Shown here in pieces: positions 1 through 10,061 of a stretch of DNA of 64,000 bases. Each line of letters starts with the position of its first letter. The stretch's first letter is position 1. Source of the stretch: Woeseiaceae bacterium (GTDB lineage Bacteria > Pseudomonadota > Gammaproteobacteria > Steroidobacterales > Woeseiaceae); assembly GCA_021773135.1 (NCBI GenBank), contig JAJFKP010000037.1:35628-99627 (forward strand), read 5' to 3'. Under the pieces are notes generated by a model. That model did no database searches and was not told the origin of the DNA. It saw only the letters and a program-made list of their open reading frames with translations. Both the position numbers and the translations under genes were made by a program.

Positions 1-900
1 ACCCGGCCGCAATCAACCCGGGATTTATTGCGTCCCGAGGTGCTCGCCAGCCTCAAGAACCTCGACCTGGTTGCGCGCTCCGTCGTGGAAGGCGTGATGA
101 TCGGGTTGCACCGTTCTCCCGCTTTCGGCTTCAGCCAGGAGTTCGCTGAGTATCGCGCATATGCCGAGGGCGATGACCCCCGTTTTATCGATTGGAACGT
201 TTATGCTCGAACCGGAAAAACCTACATCAAGCGATTCCTTGGCGATACGAACTCGCACCTGATGATCCTGGTCGACACAAGTGCGTCAATGGGTTTTGGC
301 GGTCCCCCTGTGACGAAACTCGAATACGCCAAGTTTCTTGGGGCCAGCCTGGCGTTCCTGGCCGCACGTCAGCATGACGCGGTCGGCTGCATGATCTTTG
401 ACGAGGAGGTCAGGGACTATCGGGCGCCGTCATCGCGCGGTGGCAAGTTGCAGGGCGTACTGCATTGTCTGGATAGTGCCACCGCATCCACGGGTACAAA
501 GTTTGACAAGCCGTTCGACAAGTTTCGGGAGACGATGACCCGGCGCGGGTTGGTCGCGGTGATTTCTGACTTCTATTGCGATATCGAGGAACTGCTGGCT
601 GGCGTCAGGCCGCTCGCCTGGCACGGACAGGATGTCGTTCTTTTCCAGGTGCTGGACAAGCAGGAGCTCGACCCGGAGTTCAAAAGCAATGTCCTGCTGG
701 AGGACCTAGAGACAGGCGAGGCGATTGAAGTCGCTCCGCAGTTCATGAGTGAAGCTTATCCGAAGCGAATTCGTGCACATGTCGACGACCTCAAGAATGC
801 CGCCGCAGGCATCGGTGCGGATCACGTGTTGGTAAATACCAGTAATTCCCTGGATGAGGCATTGCGCAACTACCTGCTGTTCCGGCAAAGGCGGCAATAA
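1..900 (+). CDS. DUF58 domain protein (5' end outside window)
   Basis: The reading frame is open from base 1 with no stop, and the conserved DUF58 lead-in (LLRPEVLASL) begins at about base 25, so the true start is probably just upstream of the window. The TTG at base 28 is only a possible in-window start. About 299 codons are visible. The DUF58 core is clear (FAEYRAYAEGDDPRFIDW), followed by a vWA-like fold with a MIDAS-type VDTSASM motif at about codon 92. The family is normally encoded after a MoxR AAA+ ATPase and before BatA-type vWA proteins. The next gene, overlapping by one base (TAATG), is exactly such a protein. The role is probably in MoxR-assisted assembly or maintenance of envelope complexes, by family association only. 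Confidence 0.9.
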   Translation, partial: TRPQSTRDLLRPEVLASLKNLDLVARSVVEGVMIGLHRSPAFGFSQEFAEYRAYAEGDDPRFIDWNVYARTGKTYIKRFLGDTNSHLMILVDTSASMGFGGPPVTKLEYAKFLGASLAFLAARQHDAVGCMIFDEEVRDYRAPSSRGGKLQGVLHCLDSATASTGTKFDKPFDKFRETMTRRGLVAVISDFYCDIEELLAGVRPLAWHGQDVVLFQVLDKQELDPEFKSNVLLEDLETGEAIEVAPQFMSEAYPKRIRAHVDDLKNAAAGIGADHVLVNTSNSLDEALRNYLLFRQRRQ

Positions 901-2867
901 TGAGTTTTCTCGCGCCACTGTTCCTCTTCGGGGCCCTCGCCATAGCGCTGCCATTCTGGCTGCACAGATTGCAAACGCAGAGTTCAGAGAGAAAAGCGTT
1001 TAGCTCGGCGATGCTTCTCGAGTCTGCGAAACAGCAGGTGCACGTACGCCGAAAGTTGAAATACTTCTTCTTGCTGGCACTGCGCGTGGCAATGCTGGCA
1101 CTGCTCGCGCTGGCATTCGCCAAGCCGTTTTTTACGGTTAGCAATGACAGCGTCATGGCAACCGCGGCGGGGACCCGTCTGATCGTTGTCGATACGTCTG
1201 CATCCATGGGCCGGGAAGGGGTCTTTTCGCAGGCCCAGGGAGAAGCGCGACGGGCAATCGACGACGCACCTGGTGACGCACTCATCCAGGTGCTGGCGGC
1301 CGACAATGCCCTGCGGATTGCCGGAGAGCCGGGCAATGACAAAGCCGCGCAGCGATCCGTCGTCGCGGGGCTGTCGGTAAGTGAATTACATCTAAATTAT
1401 GGCGAAATGATGAGTGCGGTTGAACGCATTGCCGCGACACTGCCACAGCCCGTGTCGCTGCACTTCATCAGCGATTTCCAGGCCAGTGCGATGCCGGTTC
1501 GTTTTTCGGATCTAGTGCCGGCCGGGGTCGTGGACCTGACGCCGCATGTCGTGGGAACAGGAGAGCCGTTCAACTGGTCGGTCGAGTTTTTGCGTGATGG
1601 CGCAGAGGGGCTCGACGTCGGTGTAAGTGGCGCGGGCGACACTGAACGCATCGCCGACATGGAGTTATCAATAAACGGAGTCGTCGTCGAAACCCTGGGC
1701 CTGAGCCAGACCGGTCAGCAAACGCTGCGCTTTGACGCACCCGTCTACGAGCCGGGTGAGAACCGGGTGGAAGTAGTGATCAATGCCGATGACGACTTGC
1801 AAATCGATAATAACTGGTATCACGTGGTCAGCAATGAACCGCCGGCTACGATCCCGCTGATTACACTGAACTCGGGCGGCCTGCCACTGACCTATCTTTC
1901 CGCCGCGCTGGAATCGGCGGGTGACTATGTGGTGGAACCGCTGCTCGCAGGCGATTTTGATGCGCGTGTTTTGAGTCGCTATGCGTGGGTCGTTGTCGAT
2001 GATATTGGCCTTATCGATCCCCAGCTCGAACAGGCACTGAATGATTTTCTGCTGGGCGGCGGCAACATTCTAACCTTCTCCGGAGAGCGGGCCGCTGCAA
2101 TGGAAGTATTGCCACTGACCGGTCATCGCCATAGTTCGAGCAGTGTGCGCACGCAGGCCGACGAATTTCTCTCTGTGGGACAGATCGATGTTCGCCATCC
2201 GGCGCTGGCACAGACAGAAGGATGGCCGAGCGTCAACGTGACCCGCAGCATGCCGGTCGTCGTTCAGGATGAAGACAACGTTCTGATCCGGCTTGAAAAC
2301 AACGAGCCTTTTCTTATTGAGCGGCGAATGGGCGTCGGACGCCTGCTCCTGTTGACCGGCAACCTCGATAATCGCTGGAGTGATTTGCCGGTTCGCCCGG
2401 TGTTTGTGAGTTTCATTATTGAAGCTGCACGATATCTTTCAGGAATCAACGAAATCTCAAAGACCTATACTGCCGGTGCGAGCTTGCCATTGTCGCTGAC
2501 CGGCAACACCTCGGGACAGGTAGTTGACCCCGACGGCAATACCATTTTGTCACTGGCGGATACGACCCGGGAGCAGCAGGTCAGCCTGGATAAAACCGGT
2601 TTCTACGAGGTGTATACACCGCAAGGCCAGGCCGTGATTGCTGCAAACATCGACCCACTGGAGTCGGATCTGCGAAGACTGACGCAGGACGTTCTGGACC
2701 GATGGCAAAATACAACGGGAGGTGAAGCGCTCGCCGTTGCAGTCGCCGCGGGTGCCGAAGAAACGAAGACGGTCGAACTCTGGCACTGGGCGCTGCTGTT
2801 GCTGGCGATCGTCGTTATCGCGGAATCTATACTGGGTAACGTGCACCTGACGGCACAAAGAGCCTGA
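900..2867 (+). CDS. BatA-type vWA membrane protein
   Basis: A 655-residue protein starting inside the stop of the DUF58 gene, so translation is probably coupled. The N-terminus has the BatA layout: a hydrophobic segment at residues 5-22, a basic stretch and a second segment at about 58-80. A von Willebrand A-like domain follows with VVDTSASMG (Asp98), a MIDAS metal site. The middle contains beta-rich CARDB-like and class I glutaminase-like (ThuA-like) regions, and a C-terminal membrane helix lies at about residues 630-648. This is the usual long form of BatA-domain proteins in MoxR/DUF58 loci. Its molecular role is not established. A periplasmic scaffold anchored at both ends is inferred from the topology. 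Confidence 0.85.
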   Translation: MSFLAPLFLFGALAIALPFWLHRLQTQSSERKAFSSAMLLESAKQQVHVRRKLKYFFLLALRVAMLALLALAFAKPFFTVSNDSVMATAAGTRLIVVDTSASMGREGVFSQAQGEARRAIDDAPGDALIQVLAADNALRIAGEPGNDKAAQRSVVAGLSVSELHLNYGEMMSAVERIAATLPQPVSLHFISDFQASAMPVRFSDLVPAGVVDLTPHVVGTGEPFNWSVEFLRDGAEGLDVGVSGAGDTERIADMELSINGVVVETLGLSQTGQQTLRFDAPVYEPGENRVEVVINADDDLQIDNNWYHVVSNEPPATIPLITLNSGGLPLTYLSAALESAGDYVVEPLLAGDFDARVLSRYAWVVVDDIGLIDPQLEQALNDFLLGGGNILTFSGERAAAMEVLPLTGHRHSSSSVRTQADEFLSVGQIDVRHPALAQTEGWPSVNVTRSMPVVVQDEDNVLIRLENNEPFLIERRMGVGRLLLLTGNLDNRWSDLPVRPVFVSFIIEAARYLSGINEISKTYTAGASLPLSLTGNTSGQVVDPDGNTILSLADTTREQQVSLDKTGFYEVYTPQGQAVIAANIDPLESDLRRLTQDVLDRWQNTTGGEALAVAVAAGAEETKTVELWHWALLLLAIVVIAESILGNVHLTAQRA

Positions 2868-2931
2868 TCTGGGAGCAGGGTCAACGCATGCCACAAATTG
2901 AATTAACCGGCACGTAAGAGGAGTCATCAGG

Positions 2932-4188
2932 ATGGCCGACGCAAGCAGCAGTTCAGTGCCTCACGCGTGTCCTGTTGGCATGCTGTCCGACAACTTCAAG
3001 CTGGGAAATGCGGACCTCGAAGCCCTGTACGCATCTGCCAGGAACAAATACCCGGTTACCTACCTGCCGGATATTGATTTCTGGGCCGTCACGCGCTTCG
3101 AGGATGTCAAAGCAATTCTCAAGGACACAGAGCGGTTTTCATGTGCAATCGCGATGGACCCGCTGGTGCCTTTTTCCGATGAAATGGTGCAGTGTTTGCG
3201 GGACGGTGGGTTCGCAGGAAAATCGAACCTTGTTGCGAATGCGGACGCGGAAAGTCATGACCGCGTTCGCCGACATGCACAGAGCGGGTTCGTGCCGAAA
3301 CGCATGGCCGAGCTCGAGCCACGAATTCGCACATTGGTTGACGCCACTATCGACGCTTTTATCGACAGGAAATCTGTCGACCTGGTTGCGGAGATGCTGT
3401 ATGAATTGCCCGCCCAGGTCTTGTTCATGTTGCTCGGGATCCCTGAGGCCGAGGTCAGCAATGTCAAGCGCTGGGCCGACAACAGGCTTTTGTTGATTTT
3501 TGGCAAACTTACAAAGGAAAAGCAGCTCGAAGCCGCGCATGAGCTGGTTGATTACTGGCAGTACTGCGTGCGCCACGTCGAAAGCAAGAAAGCGTCGCCC
3601 GGGGCCGACCTGCCCAGCGACATGCTGGCAGCCCGCAACGGCGACGACAGCATCCTGACGATGATGGATATTACTTTGACTGTTTTCGGCCTGCTGCTGG
3701 CCGGGCATGAAACGACCAGCAACATGTCTGCCAACGCCGTACTCGCGTTACTCGAAAACGAAGGAAGTTGGCAACAACTGCAGCAAAACCCGGCGCACAT
3801 TCCAAATGCCGTGGAGGAGCTAATTCGCTATCGGCCGTCCGTCGTGGCATGGCGCCGCAAGACGCTCGAAGCCGTTGACATTGCCGGTGTTCCGATTCCG
3901 CAGGACTCGCGCCTGCTGCTGTTCCTGGCAGCCGCGAATCGCGACGGGAAAAAATTTGACGATGCGGAAATCCTGGACCTTACGCGTAAGAACGCGCGCG
4001 CACATATCAGCTTCGGTTTCGGTGCACATTTTTGCCTCGGTGCGCCGCTTGCCCGGCTTGAACTGCAGATTATTCTCGAACGGCTTACCCGGCGAATACC
4101 GGACATGCGCCTGCAGACTCCGCAGGATTTCAGTTTCATCAAGACGGTCCAGTTCAGGGGCCCGACAGCCCTGCACGTGGAGTGGTGA
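2932..4188 (+). CDS. Cytochrome P450
   Basis: A 418-residue soluble bacterial P450. The haem-binding loop FGFGAHFCLG places the thiolate ligand at Cys368. The I-helix oxygen-activation motif AGHETT has Glu260 and Thr261. The K-helix ExxR is seen in EELIR. Length and lack of a membrane anchor fit class I/III bacterial CYPs that need separate ferredoxin partners; none is encoded nearby. The start is supported by an AGAGGAG-type ribosome site about 10 bases upstream. The substrate cannot be read from sequence. The proximity of aromatic catabolism genes 8 kb away allows, but does not show, an aryl or O-demethylation role. Its position between the BatA-type and DUF4175 genes is unusual. Confidence 0.93.
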   Translation: MADASSSSVPHACPVGMLSDNFKLGNADLEALYASARNKYPVTYLPDIDFWAVTRFEDVKAILKDTERFSCAIAMDPLVPFSDEMVQCLRDGGFAGKSNLVANADAESHDRVRRHAQSGFVPKRMAELEPRIRTLVDATIDAFIDRKSVDLVAEMLYELPAQVLFMLLGIPEAEVSNVKRWADNRLLLIFGKLTKEKQLEAAHELVDYWQYCVRHVESKKASPGADLPSDMLAARNGDDSILTMMDITLTVFGLLLAGHETTSNMSANAVLALLENEGSWQQLQQNPAHIPNAVEELIRYRPSVVAWRRKTLEAVDIAGVPIPQDSRLLLFLAAANRDGKKFDDAEILDLTRKNARAHISFGFGAHFCLGAPLARLELQIILERLTRRIPDMRLQTPQDFSFIKTVQFRGPTALHVEW

Positions 4189-4451
4189 GGTGTCATGGGA
4201 AGCGATATGACCCGGCAGATACATAATCTGTTGATAAGGTGTGAACCACCTTGAGATTCTGCGATCATAGTCATAGACCCAGTTGTTGCAAGGAAAATCG
4301 GCCGACGCACAGATTCCAGGCGTATTTCATTTTTTGGTCGTCAAGTGTGACGAAATGATGCTTCGTGTGTTGGATAAACATCTGATTACATAGGTGAAAC
4401 TGAACGGCAGCCATCTGCCACTCAAATGACACCGCGCCGAATGGAGCGCGC

Positions 4452-7400
4452 ATGAGTTCGACGAATGAGTTTGAGCAGTACCTGACTCAATTCAGGCAGC
4501 GCCTGAAACGGCTCGTGCTGGCTCGCGGTGGCGCGATCCTCCTGGTTGCAGCTCTGGTCATTACCCTGGCGGCGGTAGCCATTGCTATCCGGCAGGGCTT
4601 TCCCAATGACATTGTTATTGCGTCGCGCCTGTTGTTGCTGGCGGTCGTTGCGGCCATCGCGTGGTGGCTGGTCATTCTGCCGCGACGAAAAGTCAGCGCA
4701 GATGGCGCTCCCGAAATTGAGGAACGGACGCCGGCATTTGACGGTCGGGTTACGACCTGGAAGGAAATTGATGGCAGCCGCAATCCGATGTCGGAACTGC
4801 TGGCAGAGGACTCGCTGCGCATTGCCCGCGAGCATCCGGTTGAAAAGCAGGTGCGCGGGCAGGAATTTTCTCTGACGCTCGGCGCGGCGGCCGTAGCGGC
4901 CGCTGCATTGCTGTTTTTCGCGATTGCCGGGCCGGGCAACTATGCCTACGGCGTCCGCCACCTGTGGTTCGGCTGGGCGTTTTCGGATCTCCTGCCGCCG
5001 CAAAGTATAGAGGTAACGCCGGGGGACGACGGCATTCGCATGGGCGGCACGGTCAATGTGCGAGCCGCCATGCAGGGATTCGAGCCCGGGCAGGCCTGGG
5101 TGCACGCGCGTTTCGGCGACGGCGATTGGCAAGAGGTCGAGATGTCGGACCTCGATGAAAGTTTCGAATTCACGTTTTTCTCGGTGCGCGAGCCGCTGGA
5201 ATACTACGTGTCGGCAGCGAACGTCCGCAGTCCGAGCTATGAAGTAAAAGTCGTAGACCTTCCAGTGATCGAAAATCTTGCGGTTACCTACCAGTATCCC
5301 GAGTGGACCGGCAAGGACGACGAGACAGACGATCCGGGTGGGGACGTTCGGGCGATCGCCGAGACCCGTATCGAGGTGCGGATCACCGCTGACCGGCAGA
5401 TGACAGTCGGCGACCTGGTCGTCGATGACCGGCAGATCGAACTGGAGGTCGACGGCAATTCGGCAACGGCCGTGTTTGACGTCCACCAGGATGGTCAGTA
5501 TTACGTGGCAGCAAACGTTGGCGGCGAACAGATACGGTTGACAGATGACTACTTCATCAAGCTGCTCGACGATGAATTGCCGACGATTGAGTTTGCGCGC
5601 CCGGGTCGTGACTGGAGCGCGAGCAGTATCGAGGAAGTTACGGCGCGCATCACAGCACAGGATGATTACCAGCTTGAGGGCCTCGAGCTGCGCTACTCGG
5701 TCAATGGCGGCGACTGGTTGTCCGTTGAGCTACCGGTTGCGACAGATGTCACTGAAGTCGATCACGTATTTTTCCTGGAGTCGCTGTCGGCAAATTCGAC
5801 CGCAGAAGCGCTGGTTCCCGGTGACCTGATTTCCTATTACGCGGTTGCCAGGGATCGTGAGAACTCCGCCCGCACCGATATTTTCTTCATTGACGTGCAG
5901 CCGTTCGATCGACGTTATTCGCAGTCACAGCAGTCCGGGGGCGGCGGGCAACAGGGTGGCCAGCAGCAGGATGAAATCTCGCAACGACAGCGAGAGATCA
6001 TTGTGTCCACATGGAATCTCATCCGCGAAGAGCAGGAAAATCGCAGAAACGATCCGGCCTATGTCTCCGACAATGCGGCACTGCTGTCCCGCGTTCAGGC
6101 GACGCTGCGTGAACAGGTGGAGACGCTGGCACGTAGAACCGAGGCGCGCCAGCTCACGGCGTCCGCGGATGAAATTGCGCTGTTTGTTGAGAATCTCGAG
6201 AAAGCCGGTGCGGCAATGGTTCCGGCGTCGGAGAGACTTGGCGAAATAGCGCTTGAGGAGGCGATCCTGCCGGAGCAGGAAGCGCTGCAGCACCTGCTTG
6301 CGGCCGAGGCTGTGTTTACGGATATCAACGTCTCAATGCAGGCCGGCAATCAGGGCGGTGGTGGTGGCGGTCAGGCAGGGCGTGATCTGACCGAAATGTT
6401 CGAACTGGAAATGGATCTTGAGAAAAACCAGTACGAAACCGGCAGCCGGGCGTCGCCGGAAGCACCGCAACAGGCGCTCGATGAAGCGATTGATGAACTT
6501 GAAGAGCTGGCGCGTCGTCAGGAACAGCTGGCCAATAATATGAACCAGTCGCAGACACCGACGCCAGCACAGCGCTGGCAGCAGGAGATGCTGCGTCGTG
6601 ATGTCGAGGAATTGCAGGATCGACTCGAACGCATGCAGCAGCAAAGTGCGGCGAATCAATCACAGGAGTCCTCCCAACAACAGGGTGCGTCCGGGCAATC
6701 ACAGGATCAGCAGCAAGGGCAGCAGGCGCAGAATGGCTCACCGTCGGCAGGCGGCCAGTCGGGTCAGCAACCCGGCAGTCCGGAAGTCGAAGAGTTAAGG
6801 CGCCGCCTGGAAAGCGCGGTGCGCGCAATGAACGACGCAGATGACGCTATGCGCAACGGCGGCAGTCCTGAAGAACTGCAGCGCGCAGCGGGTGAGGCGC
6901 AGCGGCAACTCGAAGGGGCCAGAGATCAGGCGAGCGAAGAAATGCAGCGCGCCATGCAGGCGTCTTTAGACGACCTCGCGGAGCGGGCCAGTGACGCATA
7001 CGAGACCCAGGCGGCGATGGAGAACCAATTGCAGGACGCAATTCGTGGCATCAATGTTGGCAGCAACAATCTCAACCGGCTCGACAGCGGCATGACTATC
7101 GACGAAGAATATGCGTTGGCCGCGGAGAAACGACGTCTGCAGGGAGAAATCCAGGCGTTGCAGCAGGATGCAAGAAACACCGCCTCGGAGATCGCCGACA
7201 ATCAGCCCGGCGCGTCGGAGGAAATTCGCGAAGCGATAGAAAGACTTCGTGAATCAGAGATTGAAACCCGCATGTCGGTCGCAGCGGCCTATATCGAGCA
7301 GGGTGAAGCCGTGTACGTTGCGGGCAGCGAAAGTGCAGTGACCGAAGCTTTGCGCCAGCTGCGGGAGGATATGCAGCGCGCACGATCGATGGCGGAAGCG

Positions 7401-7949
7401 GGCGGTGAAGGTCGCGGTGAAGGTAGCGGCCAACCGCGCGAGGGCCTGTCCGAAACGCTCGCGGAAACGCAGACGCTGCGCCGGGAACTGCAACAACTCG
7501 CGCAAGGAGAGCAGGCCGGTCGCGGCAACGGGGCGATAACAAATCGCGGCCGGGACGATCTGCAGCAGTCCACCGGAATCGAAGTCGGCGATTTGGACAT
7601 CAGGAGAGAATTCGACCTGCAGGCGGACAACATTTCGCAGGATGTCATTGCGCTGTTCCGGGAACTACGCTCGCAGGGCGCCAGCGTCCAGGATATCGAC
7701 GAACTGCGCCGGCTGGCCGCGGATATTCGGGCTGCGGATTTCAGCGGCAATCCGGCATTGCTCGAGGAAGAGGCACGTCGTGCACTGGCGGCAGTTGAGC
7801 AACTTGAAATGGCACTATCCAGAACCGCACGTGCCGGCAACGGCGCCGTGCGGACGAGCGCGACAGACGAAATTCCGAATCAACACAAAGAAATCGTTGC
7901 AGATTATTATCGCCGCCTCGGGGAGTCTGACGACGAATCGGATCAGTAG
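4452..7949 (+). CDS. DUF4175 family giant membrane/periplasmic protein
   Basis: A 1165-residue protein. Membrane helices lie at about residues 24-46, 56-76 and 136-160, followed by a large extracytoplasmic region. That region has Ig-like beta domains to about residue 480, a Gln/Gly-rich linker at about 490-510, long charged coiled-coil helices, and a second Gln/Ser/Gly-rich stretch at about 700-780. This is the architecture of DUF4175, found beside MoxR, DUF58 and BatA-type genes in proteobacteria. The ATG follows a GGAG-like site (ATGGAGCGCGC). The 263 bases upstream hold no gene. Its function is unknown; an envelope scaffolding or mechanical role is inference from size, coiled coils and neighbours. 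Confidence 0.85.
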   Translation: MSSTNEFEQYLTQFRQRLKRLVLARGGAILLVAALVITLAAVAIAIRQGFPNDIVIASRLLLLAVVAAIAWWLVILPRRKVSADGAPEIEERTPAFDGRVTTWKEIDGSRNPMSELLAEDSLRIAREHPVEKQVRGQEFSLTLGAAAVAAAALLFFAIAGPGNYAYGVRHLWFGWAFSDLLPPQSIEVTPGDDGIRMGGTVNVRAAMQGFEPGQAWVHARFGDGDWQEVEMSDLDESFEFTFFSVREPLEYYVSAANVRSPSYEVKVVDLPVIENLAVTYQYPEWTGKDDETDDPGGDVRAIAETRIEVRITADRQMTVGDLVVDDRQIELEVDGNSATAVFDVHQDGQYYVAANVGGEQIRLTDDYFIKLLDDELPTIEFARPGRDWSASSIEEVTARITAQDDYQLEGLELRYSVNGGDWLSVELPVATDVTEVDHVFFLESLSANSTAEALVPGDLISYYAVARDRENSARTDIFFIDVQPFDRRYSQSQQSGGGGQQGGQQQDEISQRQREIIVSTWNLIREEQENRRNDPAYVSDNAALLSRVQATLREQVETLARRTEARQLTASADEIALFVENLEKAGAAMVPASERLGEIALEEAILPEQEALQHLLAAEAVFTDINVSMQAGNQGGGGGGQAGRDLTEMFELEMDLEKNQYETGSRASPEAPQQALDEAIDELEELARRQEQLANNMNQSQTPTPAQRWQQEMLRRDVEELQDRLERMQQQSAANQSQESSQQQGASGQSQDQQQGQQAQNGSPSAGGQSGQQPGSPEVEELRRRLESAVRAMNDADDAMRNGGSPEELQRAAGEAQRQLEGARDQASEEMQRAMQASLDDLAERASDAYETQAAMENQLQDAIRGINVGSNNLNRLDSGMTIDEEYALAAEKRRLQGEIQALQQDARNTASEIADNQPGASEEIREAIERLRESEIETRMSVAAAYIEQGEAVYVAGSESAVTEALRQLREDMQRARSMAEAGGEGRGEGSGQPREGLSETLAETQTLRRELQQLAQGEQAGRGNGAITNRGRDDLQQSTGIEVGDLDIRREFDLQADNISQDVIALFRELRSQGASVQDIDELRRLAADIRAADFSGNPALLEEEARRALAAVEQLEMALSRTARAGNGAVRTSATDEIPNQHKEIVADYYRRLGESDDESDQ

Positions 7950-7998
7950 ACCGATATCAAGTTCGTTTCGTAATCCTGGAACAGGGCGGGGGATTTGC

Positions 7999-10035
7999 AT
8001 GTCAACAATTCGCAGGGCTGCGATCGCAGTCATCGCATCATCGTGTATGTACGCAGTTGCGGTCGATGCCCAGGAAGCTAACGGTGTTCGCTCGCTAACA
8101 ACGGACGACCTGCTGGCTTTAAAGACCGTTTCGGACCCTCGGGTCAGTCCTGATCGGGAGTGGATCGCCTACGTCGCCGAGCGTGTCGATAGCGAAGCTG
8201 ATGAGTCGTCATCGCAAATTTTCATGGTCTCCCGGGACGGCGACGAAGTTGTGCAACTAACTGCTGATGACTATTCGGCGTCGACGCCTCGCTGGAGTCC
8301 GGATGGAAAATACCTGGGTTTCCTTGCAGCGAAAGGTGATGTTGAAGGGGCGAAGACCCAGGTATGGACGCTTGACCTCCGCGGTGGCGAAGCGCAGCCG
8401 TACACGTCCATCGATCAGGGGGTCGCTGATTTCGCCTGGTCGCCCAACGGCATGAAGATGTTGCTGATGATTAATGACAAGTCAGCAGACGAGCTCGCGG
8501 CGGAGGCTGCCGAGGCGGCAGGCGTTGAGGCTGTGCCATTACCCTACGTCATCGATCGCCTGCAATTCAAACAGGACGGAGTGCCCTACCTCGACCGTAG
8601 TCGTACTCACATCTACGTGGTGGAGGGCAGGAATGCCGCGCCGCTGCAATTGACATTCGGTGATTTCGATGATGCCCAGGCCGCGTGGAGCCCGGACGGC
8701 AGCGCGATTGCGTTTGTCAGCAACCGCACCGCAGAGCCCGACGCGAATGCCAATACCGATATCTGGGTGGTGTCTGCCGCAGGTGACGCAACCACTCGCG
8801 AGGCCCGGCGGATTACGTCCGGTGATGGAGGCGACAGTGCGCCGGCCTGGAGCAATGACGGCCAGCATATTGCCTATGTCACCGTAACCGAACCTGAACT
8901 GATCTGGTATGCCACGAACCATCTCGCGATGGTTTCGGCGGACGGTCGCGATGCGCGCGTATTAACCGCATCGCTTGACCGAAACGTCAGTGCGCCTGTT
9001 TTTGCGCCGGACGATCGATCAATCTTCTTTAACCTGGAAGACAGCGGCGAACGGCATCTGGCCGAATACGCCCTGGACTCGGGCAGCATCAATCGACCGA
9101 TCGAGGGGAACCTGAGCGTGCTCGAATTCTCGCAGCACCAGTCAGGTGATATTGCTGTAAGCATGAGCCTGCCGCATTTGCCGCCAGAGGTTTTTTACCT
9201 GACCGACGACACGCTGGATCGATTGACGAACACAAACCAGGCGGTGCTTGCCCAGGTGAAACTGGCAGATGTGCAGAACATTCATTTCGAGAGTGATGAT
9301 GGCACAGAGGTGGAGGGCTTTATTTTCACGCCACCCGACTACCGAGCCGGTCGGCGTTACCCGACCATACTCAGGATTCATGGTGGCCCTGTGTCGCAAT
9401 ACGATTTTTCCTTTAACGCCGATGCGCAACTACTGGCGGCCAATGGCTACGTGGTTATTATCAGCAATCCGCGCGGTTCCAGTGGTTACGGCCAGGATTT
9501 TTCAGCGGCGCTATTCGCTAACTGGGGCGTTCCGGATTTCGCAGACGTCATGGCCGCTGTCGATTATGCCATTGCCGAGGGCTATTCGGATCCGGACCGA
9601 CTGGGCGTTGGTGGGTGGTCATACGGCGGTATCCTCACCAACTACGTCATTACCAAAACCGACAGGTTCGAAGGCGCTATCACCGGTGCCAGCGAGGTTA
9701 ACTACATCGCCAACTACGGTCACGACCACTATCAGTACTGGTGGGAGAACGAACTTGGTTTGCCGTGGGAAAACAAGGCGGCATGGGAAAAGATTTCGCC
9801 TTGGGAAAATGTCGACAAGATCGTCACGCCGACGCTGGTGATGGGCGGCAAGGAAGACTGGAATGTGCCTATCCAAAATTCCGAACAACTTTACCAGGCG
9901 TTGAAGCGTCGCGGCGTAGATACCCAGTTGATTGTTTATCCCGATGAGTCCCACGGCATCTCCAGGCCGAGCTTCAGGAAAGACCGGTGGGAGCGGTATC
10001 TTGGCTGGTACAACAAGCACGTAATGGGGCAGTAA
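7999..10035 (+). CDS. S9 family (prolyl oligopeptidase-type) peptidase, exported
   Basis: A 678-residue serine peptidase. The start at 7999 gives a signal peptide (basic MSTIRRA, hydrophobic core, cleavage near VDAQE); upstream in-frame codons lie inside the DUF4175 gene. Residues about 30-420 carry repeated PD40/TolB propeller blades (SPDREWIAYV, SPDGKYLGFL, SPDGSAIAFV). The C-terminal alpha/beta hydrolase has the nucleophile motif GGWSYGG (Ser541), Asp620 in GGKEDWNVP and His652 in DESHG, a complete triad. The family cleaves short peptides, often dipeptidyl or acylaminoacyl substrates. Export predicts periplasmic peptide degradation. It follows the DUF4175 gene by 49 bases and may be cotranscribed. 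Confidence 0.93.
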   Translation: MSTIRRAAIAVIASSCMYAVAVDAQEANGVRSLTTDDLLALKTVSDPRVSPDREWIAYVAERVDSEADESSSQIFMVSRDGDEVVQLTADDYSASTPRWSPDGKYLGFLAAKGDVEGAKTQVWTLDLRGGEAQPYTSIDQGVADFAWSPNGMKMLLMINDKSADELAAEAAEAAGVEAVPLPYVIDRLQFKQDGVPYLDRSRTHIYVVEGRNAAPLQLTFGDFDDAQAAWSPDGSAIAFVSNRTAEPDANANTDIWVVSAAGDATTREARRITSGDGGDSAPAWSNDGQHIAYVTVTEPELIWYATNHLAMVSADGRDARVLTASLDRNVSAPVFAPDDRSIFFNLEDSGERHLAEYALDSGSINRPIEGNLSVLEFSQHQSGDIAVSMSLPHLPPEVFYLTDDTLDRLTNTNQAVLAQVKLADVQNIHFESDDGTEVEGFIFTPPDYRAGRRYPTILRIHGGPVSQYDFSFNADAQLLAANGYVVIISNPRGSSGYGQDFSAALFANWGVPDFADVMAAVDYAIAEGYSDPDRLGVGGWSYGGILTNYVITKTDRFEGAITGASEVNYIANYGHDHYQYWWENELGLPWENKAAWEKISPWENVDKIVTPTLVMGGKEDWNVPIQNSEQLYQALKRRGVDTQLIVYPDESHGISRPSFRKDRWERYLGWYNKHVMGQ

Positions 10036-10061
10036 TTGACTGCCAACGAATCAGCGGAACG

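Noticed and set aside
4338..4353. TCGTCA-AGTG-TGACGA inverted repeat in the 263-base gap before the DUF4175 gene
   Set aside because: Only six pairs, no T run and no promoter near it; expected by chance. I see no gene or RNA in this gap.
4422..5486. 354-residue open frame antisense to the DUF4175 gene
   Set aside because: Low-complexity, Arg/His-rich translation with no domain, fully covered by a well-supported gene on the other strand.
7642..7998. Upstream extension of the S9 peptidase frame
   Set aside because: It lies inside the DUF4175 gene in another frame and would displace the signal peptide that begins at 7999.
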